Shown: positions 1 through 5,386 of the stretch, piece by piece | How the letters are laid out: each line of letters starts with the position of its first letter | Numbering within the stretch: the first letter of the stretch is position 1 | Source of the DNA: Candidatus Latescibacterota bacterium | Lineage (GTDB): Bacteria; Latescibacterota; Latescibacteria; Latescibacterales; Latescibacteraceae | NCBI GenBank assembly: GCA_018656855.1 | Contig: JABHYP010000070.1 | Coordinates: 1 to 5,386 of the forward strand | Direction: 5' to 3' | DNA length: 5,386 nucleotides | Program-made: the position numbers and the translations under genes | Notes under the pieces: model-generated | Seen by the model: only the letters and a program-made list of their open reading frames with translations | The model's database searches: none | Told to the model about the DNA's origin: nothing

Positions 1-281
1 CCAGGCCTCTGGGCACGGATCTGACCTATTACCTGGAAGCTTATGCATCGGGACTTACTTTTCGATTGCCATCGAACCAGAAGGAATATTACACGCTTCA
101 GGTTGCAGCACACAAGCCCGGTGATGTGGGTGGTGACGGCAAGGTAGATATCTCCGATGTGCTGGACCTGCTCGATGTTCTCGTGAGTTCCTCGGGTACG
201 CCGCAATCGGATGTGGACGGGGATGGCAAGACGAATATCAAGGACATTTTGAAACTGCTGATAATTCTGAGGTCAAATTGA
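1..281 (+). CDS. C-terminal part of a secreted protein ending in a type I-like dockerin domain (partial)
   Basis: The reading frame is open from base 3, so the gene starts outside the window and only about 92 residues are visible. After about 35 residues that I do not recognise comes a dockerin domain with two calcium-binding EF-hand-like loops. The first, at bases 123-158, reads DVGGDGKVDISD; the second, at 210-245, reads DVDGDGKTNIKD. Each has acidic or Asn ligands at loop positions 1, 5, 9 and 12, and each is followed by a Leu/Ile-rich helix. Loop 1 has Gly at position 3, where Asp or Asn is usual. Dockerins bind cohesin modules, or act as C-terminal calcium-binding tails on secreted enzymes and surface proteins in many non-cellulosomal bacteria. 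The protein ends right after the second helix, as is usual. The catalytic or adhesive part lies upstream and cannot be inferred. The TTG at 66 is an internal codon, not a likely start. Confidence 0.85.
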   Translation, partial: RPLGTDLTYYLEAYASGLTFRLPSNQKEYYTLQVAAHKPGDVGGDGKVDISDVLDLLDVLVSSSGTPQSDVDGDGKTNIKDILKLLIILRSN

Positions 282-315
282 GTTATAATTTACTGTCTCT
301 TCCAAAGGGTATCTT

Positions 316-597
316 ATGTCCAGCACAGAAGTAGAGAAGAGAATTGAGGAAAGAAAATCATTTTCTGATGAAGTAGAGTGCCTGATCTCCGACGAATACC
401 TCGATGCAAAGACGGTTGACATTTCAAACAGCGGTATCAGGATAGACTCTGCAAAGCCCCTGATATTTTTTTTGAGGCTGAATCTGAATGGTGGCACAAT
501 CGAGCGTGGGGCTAAAATCGTTTGGTCCAAATCCCAGGCAGATGGAAGTGTTTCATACGGTTTGGAGTTTATTGGCGATGATTGTATGAACTACTGA
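316..597 (+). CDS. PilZ domain protein, putative cyclic di-GMP receptor
   Basis: This 93-residue protein consists almost entirely of one PilZ domain. Both signature elements for c-di-GMP binding are visible: RxxxR (R9-IEE-R13) near the N-terminus and [D/N]xSxxG (D35-I-S37-N-S-G40) at the start of the beta barrel. The later stretch with V69-W70 and YGLEFIGDD fits the closing beta strands of the fold. PilZ proteins change conformation on binding c-di-GMP and pass the signal to partners controlling motility, exopolysaccharide synthesis or secretion. With no attached output domain, this one must act through a partner. No signal peptide or membrane segment is seen, so it should be cytoplasmic. The ATG at 316 is supported by the purine-rich AAAGGG at 304-309, six bases upstream. 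It starts 34 bases after the dockerin gene, so cotranscription is possible. The fold call is strong; the pathway controlled is unknown. Confidence 0.87.
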   Translation: MSSTEVEKRIEERKSFSDEVECLISDEYLDAKTVDISNSGIRIDSAKPLIFFLRLNLNGGTIERGAKIVWSKSQADGSVSYGLEFIGDDCMNY

Positions 598-637
598 TAG
601 TTAACTTTACTGTGTATCGTCAGAGTAAGTGGGACAG

Positions 638-667
638 TGAACTGCCCCCCCGGGAATAAATCCAGTC
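638..667. other. C-rich segment resembling an IS3-family terminal repeat (weak)
   Basis: The sequence TGAACTGCCCCCCCGGG beginning at 638 contains a run of seven C. It recalls the TGAACCGCCCCGGG-type ends of some IS3-family elements. No transposase ORF or matching full-length opposite end is visible. The nearest inverted look-alike is GTGGGGCAGGTTAC around 2630-2643, which is imperfect. It could be a relic of an insertion-sequence end next to the decayed ORF at 682-789, or chance. Confidence 0.15.
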
Positions 668-681
668 AATATCAAAGCCAT

Positions 682-789
682 TCACGCTGCCACCACCTGA
701 ATTATCTCAAACAAATCTTGTGGCATACCCCGCAATTTAGTTTGAAAAAAGTCTCGTCGGCCTCGCCATTTGTTTTTAATTCTGTAGGC
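682..789 (-). pseudogene. Remnant of an unidentified gene, C-terminal end only
   Basis: On the minus strand, codons from 789 down to the TGA at 682-684 encode a 35-residue peptide. It is rich in basic residues at first and ends in a Leu/Ile-rich helix-like segment (MPQDLFEIIQVVAA). An in-frame TGA at 790-792 closes it upstream and there is no start codon with a ribosome binding site. Its last 41 bases (689-729) match 2293-2333 at about 73% identity by hand alignment. The reading frame is kept and several differences are at third codon positions, which argues that both descend from the same coding family. I do not recognise the family; a decayed mobile-element gene is possible. The remnant lies just downstream of the esterase stop on the same strand. 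Confidence 0.35.
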
Positions 790-797
790 TCAATAGG

Positions 798-2069
798 TTA
801 ATTTCCCTGTAAAGTAATTAACAACCATAAGCTGGCGTCTCTTAGCCACTCTCCCCCGATATTATGTCCTTTAAGAGGCAAATGAATCATTTCCTTTTTC
901 CCTCTCAGGTTATTATAGGCTGAGTAGACGGCAGTAGGCGGGCAGGTATTATCCAGAAATCCCACTCTCATCTGCACGGGAATATTTATCAGTGAGGCTG
1001 CCAGAGCTACGTCATAATAGCTTAATGCCTGAATTTCTTTTTCCCCGTCTCCCTGCTCAAGCAGACCATAGGTATGCCTGCCATAAAGAGGGCCTGTAAT
1101 GTCGCACATTGCGGGAACGGCTAAAGAGGCTGCTTTAATCCTTTTGTCCAGAGCAGGAGTTATCAGGCTCAGAAAACCTCCTTGGCTACCACCGCATATG
1201 CCTATTTTAGAAGAATCGACTTTATCGCACGTATGCAGAAAATCCACCGCACGAATGCAGTCCTGAATCACCCTATAGTGATAATATCTGTGTGGATCTT
1301 TCTTATTGAAGAAAAAATAATCGTCACCTTTAAAGATATTTGCCCTGAGACCTTGGTAATATTTTATTTCTTTGTCAGGATCAATTCCGTGAACATTTAT
1401 CGAAAGAACCGCCAATCCTGCTCTGGTAAATACAGTTGCTTTGGATGTCGGTCTCACACCTGCTCCGGGAACAAAAAGCACAGCGGGAAATGTACCCTTG
1501 CCCTCCGGTACGGTAAACCAACCGTGAACCCTGCCTCCTCCGGTACTGGCCAGACTGATTTTGTAAATTTTATAACCATCAGGCAGAGTCGAATCGTGTA
1601 CAGGTTCAACAATCGGATCCATTGGAATCCTGATTAATTCTGCTTTTGCCGATCTCCAGAAACGGTCAAAATCTTTCGGAGGTGAGCCAGTGGGCCGTAT
1701 GGCATTCACCTGCACTCCCACGCAGGAAGTTGCACGCACAGTATCGGGGCCGTTGAACATCATTACATCGCAACGTAGAAATCCTGGCTCATCCATTGCT
1801 CCCGTTACTTTCATAGTTCCGTTGGAAGGAAATGGTGCGGTTACCTCTTTTATTGTAGTTGCGCAATCCTGGCTTATCCTGTAGTGAATATAGGTGCAAT
1901 TCTCACGCCCGTCTTCCCATGTTCCAGATATGTCGAACGTTACCTGTTCCCCCAGAGCGCAAAGAAAATTTGTCTTATCCGGTTTTATTTCCAGAAGACC
2001 AGCTTCTGCGCCAACTGGCAGGCCGCTAATCATAATTAAAAGGAATAGTATTCCGATGTTGGTTTTCAT
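798..2069 (-). CDS. Secreted CE7-like acetyl xylan esterase / cephalosporin C deacetylase family protein
   Basis: This is a complete 423-residue alpha/beta hydrolase, predicted to remove acetyl or other short acyl groups from carbohydrate outside the cytoplasm. A Sec signal peptide (about 1-23, hydrophobic core ILFLLIMISG, AEA before the cut) precedes a beta-rich domain (about 24-122) that ordinary CE7 esterases of about 320 residues lack. The CE7 core starts near PKDFDRFW (131-138), a typical family entry motif. The nucleophile elbow GGSQGG places the Ser at 295. The acid is probably D373 in FLDNTCPP and the base H402 in GHNIGG. The family RGQ motif is replaced by V-H-G-I (226-229), and the usual HE after the catalytic His region reads HN, so this is a divergent member and substrate preference cannot be assumed. 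AGAAGGA at 2076-2082, six bases before the ATG, supports the start. It is transcribed away from the sulfatase, fitting a role on the same decorated polysaccharide. Confidence 0.88.
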   Translation of the reverse strand: MKTNIGILFLLIMISGLPVGAEAGLLEIKPDKTNFLCALGEQVTFDISGTWEDGRENCTYIHYRISQDCATTIKEVTAPFPSNGTMKVTGAMDEPGFLRCDVMMFNGPDTVRATSCVGVQVNAIRPTGSPPKDFDRFWRSAKAELIRIPMDPIVEPVHDSTLPDGYKIYKISLASTGGGRVHGWFTVPEGKGTFPAVLFVPGAGVRPTSKATVFTRAGLAVLSINVHGIDPDKEIKYYQGLRANIFKGDDYFFFNKKDPHRYYHYRVIQDCIRAVDFLHTCDKVDSSKIGICGGSQGGFLSLITPALDKRIKAASLAVPAMCDITGPLYGRHTYGLLEQGDGEKEIQALSYYDVALAASLINIPVQMRVGFLDNTCPPTAVYSAYNNLRGKKEMIHLPLKGHNIGGEWLRDASLWLLITLQGN

Positions 2070-2143
2070 TACAGATCCTTCTATCTAAGAATAATATGGA
2101 AAAGTGTTTTCTTTTGATGAGAATCTAATAGCAATTTCAGGCT

Positions 2144-2178
2144 TATTGAATTGTTATTGGAGAAAAAACAATTCAATA
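2144..2178. promoter_or_regulatory. Perfect 12-bp inverted repeat upstream of the esterase gene, candidate operator
   Basis: TATTGAATTGTT at 2144-2155 is exactly repeated in inverse orientation as AACAATTCAATA at 2167-2178, with an 11-base spacer. It lies about 75 bases before the esterase start codon and just upstream of the weak -10/-35 candidates for that gene. The arms are AT-rich and there is no GC-rich stem, so a rho-independent terminator is unlikely. A binding site for a dimeric regulator is the simplest reading. An RNA hairpin in a longer leader is the alternative. Confidence 0.35.
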
Positions 2179-2216
2179 TTGTTACTACCATAAAATATCC
2201 GTTCTCATCATCAGTA

Positions 2217-2529
2217 TCAATGATCGATATGGGTCTGAGCCGGAAATAGAATAACTTCCCACCGCTCAACCGCAAAACAGGATTCTACGACAGCCACCGC
2301 TTGAATCTGCTCAATCAACTTCTGTGGTATATCACACAGAAAAGTTTTATATCGTCACGTATGCCCCGCCATTGAAAACAACGTTGTTTTCAATAGCTAG
2401 TGGATTGAGTCGAATCTGCCGCTGTAGCCCAATCTCCTCCGCTTTACCACACGCTATCACCCTCATATCCTCACTGTACTGAACGATCTCCGATTTATCC
2501 ATGTCGACCTGTGACCAAGGCTTGATCAT
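2217..2529 (-). pseudogene. Broken ORF of unknown family, apparently frameshifted
   Basis: On the minus strand a 60-codon frame runs from the ATG at 2529 to the TAA at 2347. It reads like real protein at first (MIKPWSQVDMDKSEIVQ) and ends in NGGAYVTI. Skipping one base near 2349 joins it to a second open frame (2348 down to the TGA at 2217) that begins KTFLCDIPQKLIEQIQAVAV. That second part resembles the end of the remnant at 682-789 (MPQDLFEIIQVVAA). No ribosome binding site precedes the ATG; the frame is open a little further upstream to a stop at 2560-2562. I take this as one decayed gene with a frameshift, but I do not recognise the family. It may instead be a short expressed peptide followed by chance coding. 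Confidence 0.35.
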
Positions 2530-2756
2530 TGGGTAAGGCGCAGTACTGCTCTGATTTTTTATTCAGGGGCGATCCGTGGTAGCAAATTAAAGCACTTGAG
2601 TTGTCTCAATTTATAGGATACCGTTCTTGTGGGGCAGGTTACGGGTAACTACATTATCCTTTATTTGTTGATGAGATTCTGCTCATTGCCCCAAAGTTAA
2701 TTACCATTGCCTATTATATTTTTCAATGCGGCCAGCCATAGAGTAAGGAGTCGATC

Positions 2757-4256
2757 ATGTCAGGTATCAATGAATCAAAGTTAGATGGAAATGATAAAAA
2801 TAATGAACGATTATATTCTAGGCAAAAGTTCATCAGGGCGCTAGGATTGGGAACGTCCGCCACTTTACTTCAGAAATCCCTGTTTGCCGCTTACGGCAAT
2901 GGGAATGCCAAAAAGAAACCAAACATTCTATTTATTGCCGTAGATGACCTTCGCCCGCAACTAGGCTGCTACGGACACACTCAGATGATATCGCCTAATA
3001 TAGATCGTCTTGCGGCTCAGTCAGTGGTATTTACCCGCTCTTTCTGTAATATACCAGTTTGTGGCGCATCGCGGGCCAGCGTGCTTTCCGGCGTACGTCC
3101 AACTCGCAACAGGTTTATAGATTGGTACTCACGGGTGGATGAAGATTTGCCCGGCGCATTGACCCTGCCGAAACATCTTAAACAAAATGGTTATTATACT
3201 GCCTCCATAGGCAAGGTATACCACGACTCTGATGATGATATAACCAGCTGGAATGAAGCGCCATTTCGCCTTGAAGAATCCAGGTACTTAACTAAAGAGA
3301 ATATTGAAATTTTCAAGTCAAATCTTCAGGCTGCCCAAGGTCGGCGAGGTCCGGCTTATGAGGCTGCCGATGCAGATGACAACGAATACGCGGATGGTTT
3401 ATATGCCGAGAAAGCTATCTCATCTCTTCAACGGCTAAAACAGAAGGATCAGCCTTTTTTCCTGTCTGTAGGCTTTACGCGTCCGCATCTGCCGTTTAAT
3501 GCGCCAGAAAAATACTGGAACTTATACCGAAGGGAATATCTCAATCTGGCGGACAATACAGTCCGTCCCAAGGGAGTTCCCGATGCTGCGCTGCACAATT
3601 GGAGCGAACTTCGTAAATATGCAGACATACCACAGACAGGACCTTTATCTGATGGTATGGCGTTAACTCTGATCCACGGATATTATGCCTCAGTGAGTTA
3701 TATAGATGCTCAGGTTGGCCGATTGCTTAATGAACTCGAACGGTTAAATCTGGATGATAACACTATTGTTGTTCTTTGGGGAGATCACGGCTGGCAACTC
3801 GGTGATCACGGTATGTGGTGCAAACACAGCAATTTTCAAACATCGCTCCAAGCTCCGTTGATTATAAAAGCACCCGGTATCAATGGTGGTAAAAAGACAA
3901 GCGGACTGACAGAATTTGTAGACATCTATCCATCTCTCTGCGAACTCTGTGGCCTGGAATTGCCTGATCATATCGAGGGCGCGAGTTTCGTCCCTTTGTT
4001 AAAAGATCCTAACAAGCCATGGAAAGAGTCCGTTTTTAGCCGGTATCACAATGGGGACTCAATCAGAACTGATCGTTATCTTTATACTGAGTGGACCAAC
4101 GATGAGAAAGAGATTTACGCCCGGATGCTGTACGATCACAACTCGGATCCGACAGAGAATATTAATATCTCCGAACGGCCGGAAAATTCTAAAGTTGTAG
4201 AGAAACTCTCCAGAATGCTCAGAGAAGGCTGGCGCGCAACGTGCAGCAGTAATTAA
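2757..4256 (+). CDS. Cys-type sulfatase, iduronate-2-sulfatase-like
   Basis: This complete 499-residue sulfatase is predicted to hydrolyse sulfate esters on a sulfated glycan. The active-site signature is C102-G-A-S-R106, the Cys being the residue converted to formylglycine; Ala replaces the more common Pro and is tolerated in the family. The second signature is GYYTASIGKVYH (145-156). Metal and sulfate ligands match human iduronate-2-sulfatase in order: D63 and D64, K153, H156, H244 in RPHLPF, D343 and H344, and K356 in the GDHGWQLGDHG...KHSNF block. ASVSYIDAQVGRLL (311-324) is also typical, so the SulfAtlas S1_7-like group is my best guess. The first 45 residues look like an export signal: a hydrophilic lead, SRQKF at 21-25, then a weakly hydrophobic segment. 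This resembles a Tat signal but lacks the second Arg. AAGGAG at 2745-2750, six bases before the ATG, supports the start. The FGE-like gene follows after 129 bases on the same strand. Confidence 0.93.
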   Translation: MSGINESKLDGNDKNNERLYSRQKFIRALGLGTSATLLQKSLFAAYGNGNAKKKPNILFIAVDDLRPQLGCYGHTQMISPNIDRLAAQSVVFTRSFCNIPVCGASRASVLSGVRPTRNRFIDWYSRVDEDLPGALTLPKHLKQNGYYTASIGKVYHDSDDDITSWNEAPFRLEESRYLTKENIEIFKSNLQAAQGRRGPAYEAADADDNEYADGLYAEKAISSLQRLKQKDQPFFLSVGFTRPHLPFNAPEKYWNLYRREYLNLADNTVRPKGVPDAALHNWSELRKYADIPQTGPLSDGMALTLIHGYYASVSYIDAQVGRLLNELERLNLDDNTIVVLWGDHGWQLGDHGMWCKHSNFQTSLQAPLIIKAPGINGGKKTSGLTEFVDIYPSLCELCGLELPDHIEGASFVPLLKDPNKPWKESVFSRYHNGDSIRTDRYLYTEWTNDEKEIYARMLYDHNSDPTENINISERPENSKVVEKLSRMLREGWRATCSSN

Positions 4257-4385
4257 TACCCAAGATTTGAGATTCGTGGTTTGAATTGAATAGCCTTCTT
4301 GGTTCCGGCTTGCCTGGCTTAGGTATAGTATTAGGAATCAGGCAGCAGGTGGAGTCGAGAAAAATCTATTTCTGGAGATTACATA
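4257..4385. other. 129-base spacer between sulfatase and FGE-like gene
   Basis: No ORF or strong terminator is seen. A six-base inverted repeat, TGCCTG at 4311-4316 and CAGGCA at 4339-4344, has a 22-base loop and no following T-run, so it is a poor terminator candidate. Readthrough from the sulfatase is therefore possible. A ribosome binding site GGAG at 4374-4377 lies eight bases before the next ATG. Confidence 0.4.
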
Positions 4386-5204
4386 ATGTTAAGAGCAAAA
4401 AATACCTGTTTATTATTATCTGTTTTCATTGCAGTGTTCATTTCAGCCACGGTTTCATATGCTGAGATTAAAATATTTGAGAAGCGAGAAATAGCAAAAA
4501 AGCTGAAATATGCAACAGGAATTGAATTTGCCGTTATTCCGGCCGGTAGCTTCCGGATGGGAAGCAATAATGGAGATAACGATGAGAAACCGGTGCATAC
4601 TGTTACGCTTGATGCCTTTCTGATGAGTGTAACAGAGATAACCCAGGCTCAGTACGGCGCAGTGATGGGAGAGAACTCTTCTCATTTTAGTGGAGATAAC
4701 CGGCCTGTAGATAATGTAACCTGGCACAATGCGATTGATTTTTGCCGTAAGCTAAGTCAAAGCACAGGATATATTTTTCGTCTTCCCAGAGAGGCCGAAT
4801 GGGAGTATGCCTGCCGGGCTGGTACGACAACAAATTATTACACAGGTGACAGCAAAGACGCAATGAGCCGGGCTGGCTGGTGGGATGGAAACAGTAACGA
4901 GATGACCCACGCAGTAGGCCAAAAAGAACCTAATGCCTGGGGCTTGTATGATATGCACGGTAATGTCTGGGAGTGGTGTAATGATTGGTTCGACAGTGAT
5001 TATTATAGCAGCAGCCCGGACATCAACCCGACCGGGCCGGATTCAGGCTCCCGCCGTGTTTTGCGTGGCGGCTGTTGGCATCATTATTTTATCCACTGTC
5101 GATCTGCCTATCGCAGCCTCAGTAATCCTGACGACAGCTACCGTGTAGGGTTTCGGGTTGTATTCGGCGGTTATTCGCCTCAGATTCAAAGTGATTTTAA
5201 ATAG
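4386..5204 (+). CDS. Secreted FGE/SUMF1-domain protein with altered active site
   Basis: This complete 272-residue protein has the formylglycine-generating-enzyme fold. Typical blocks appear in order: IPAGSFRMGS (51-60), EKPVHTVTLDAF (67-78), EITQAQYGAVMG (84-95), RPVDNVTWHNAIDFC (106-120), FRLPREAEWEYACRAGT (131-147), GLYDMHGNVWEWCNDW (186-201) and RRVLRGGCWHHYFIHCRSAYR (223-243). True FGE enzymes have two copper-binding cysteines five residues apart after GGS. Here the second aligns with C238, but the first position is H233, and the Ser of GGS is C230. Oxidation of sulfatase Cys is therefore doubtful. A signal peptide (about 1-26, hydrophobic LLLSVFIAVF, cut after VSYA) sends it out of the cytoplasm, whereas maturation normally acts on unfolded sulfatase before export. 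Many such SUMF1-like proteins have other or unknown roles, such as ligand binding or sulfatase-associated scaffolding. GGAG at 4374-4377 supports the start. The neighbouring sulfatase suggests a functional link but does not prove it. Confidence 0.9.
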   Translation: MLRAKNTCLLLSVFIAVFISATVSYAEIKIFEKREIAKKLKYATGIEFAVIPAGSFRMGSNNGDNDEKPVHTVTLDAFLMSVTEITQAQYGAVMGENSSHFSGDNRPVDNVTWHNAIDFCRKLSQSTGYIFRLPREAEWEYACRAGTTTNYYTGDSKDAMSRAGWWDGNSNEMTHAVGQKEPNAWGLYDMHGNVWEWCNDWFDSDYYSSSPDINPTGPDSGSRRVLRGGCWHHYFIHCRSAYRSLSNPDDSYRVGFRVVFGGYSPQIQSDFK

Positions 5205-5386
5205 CCTGTTTTTCAATGGGGAGAATGTTTTTTGACAGCCTGCTGTATAACCGACATTACCCATATCAAAATTGAAAAGCAAAAAATGGATTCGTTTTTT
5301 GATTCTGTGTCGATTTTATCATACTTCCCAGCTTTCATCAAGAGATTCCCAGTGTTTCTACACTAAATTCTCTCTTATCACCGTCA

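Larger units (their letters stand above)
2070..2756. other. 687-base gap between the divergent esterase and sulfatase genes
   Basis: This stretch has no intact convincing gene. From left to right it holds the esterase ribosome binding site (2076-2082), a possible minus-strand -10 box TATTAT (2091-2096) with only a poor -35, the perfect inverted repeat at 2144-2178, the broken minus-strand ORF at 2217-2529, a short TTGAG-TTGT-CTCAA inverted repeat at 2596-2609 of doubtful meaning, and an AT-rich segment near 2711-2720 with -10-like hexamers ahead of the sulfatase. The sulfatase ribosome binding site AAGGAG is at 2745-2750. Both genes presumably have their promoters here, but I cannot place them with confidence. 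Confidence 0.6.

Noticed and set aside
273..530. 85-codon minus-strand open frame over the PilZ gene
   Set aside because: It is antisense to a well-supported PilZ domain and has no recognisable protein features.
631..647. Small GGGaCAGT-GA-ACTGCCC palindrome considered as a terminator for the PilZ gene
   Set aside because: The stem has a bulge and a two-base loop and is followed by C rather than T, so it does not fit an intrinsic terminator.
1182..1637. 151-codon plus-strand open frame
   Set aside because: It lies wholly antisense to the esterase gene, has no ribosome binding site, and its translation shows no family features; the esterase frame is clearly real.
2081..2275. 64-codon minus-strand open frame upstream of the esterase
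   Set aside because: It spans the inverted repeat and AT-rich DNA, has low-complexity translation and no ribosome binding site; it is more likely non-coding.
4455..4958. Two minus-strand open frames inside the FGE-like gene
   Set aside because: They are shadows of a gene whose plus-strand frame shows many conserved family motifs.
4933..5282. Open frames on both strands over the end of the FGE-like gene
   Set aside because: They are Cys- and Ile-rich out-of-frame translations of a conserved coding region, with no start signals.
5280..5301. CAAAAAA-N8-TTTTTTG inverted repeat after the FGE-like gene
   Set aside because: The stem is almost all A-T, sits about 75 bases past the stop codon and has no T-run after it, so a working terminator is unlikely. 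The remaining sequence from 5205 to the end shows nothing else I can support.
1..5386. CRISPR array, tRNA, rRNA or phage genome
   Set aside because: No regularly spaced repeats, cloverleaf or rRNA-like sequence was seen. The window length equals that of the phiX174 genome, but the sequence and genes are unrelated to it.

Overview
The window looks like an accessory, carbohydrate-oriented locus from a Gram-negative environmental bacterium that degrades polysaccharides. The mix of a dockerin-tailed secreted protein, a PilZ protein, a CE7-type esterase, an iduronate-2-sulfatase-like sulfatase and a secreted FGE-like protein is typical of the PVC/FCB radiation and related candidate phyla (Lentisphaerae, Planctomycetes, Latescibacteria, KSB1 or Poribacteria-like). 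This placement is an inference from gene content; there is no phylogenetic marker in the window.

Layout. The left edge (1-281, +) is the C-terminus of a larger secreted protein ending in a two-loop dockerin domain. A single-domain PilZ protein (316-597, +) follows 34 bases later. Bases 598-797 hold a short minus-strand gene remnant and a C-rich segment that faintly resembles an insertion-sequence end. A complete secreted CE7-like esterase lies on the minus strand (798-2069). A gap of 687 bases (2070-2756) carries a perfect 12-bp inverted repeat upstream of the esterase and a broken minus-strand ORF whose end resembles the remnant at 682-789. A complete Cys-type sulfatase (2757-4256, +) follows, with all expected active-site residues, and then a complete secreted FGE/SUMF1-domain protein (4386-5204, +). 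The last 182 bases hold no gene that I can see.

How they may work together. The sulfatase and the esterase, transcribed divergently and both apparently exported, could remove sulfate and acyl groups from a sulfated, acetylated polysaccharide. The FGE-like protein sits where a sulfatase maturase would be expected, but it is predicted to be exported and lacks the first of the two catalytic copper-binding cysteines. It is therefore probably not the enzyme that makes formylglycine in its neighbour. The dockerin protein and the PilZ protein may belong to an adjoining unit. There is no SusC/SusD, TonB receptor, glycoside hydrolase, transporter or dedicated regulator in the window, so the pathway assignment is tentative. 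I did not find a convincing wholly new system; the most interesting points are the altered FGE-like active site, the divergent CE7 motifs and the paired gene remnants around the esterase.
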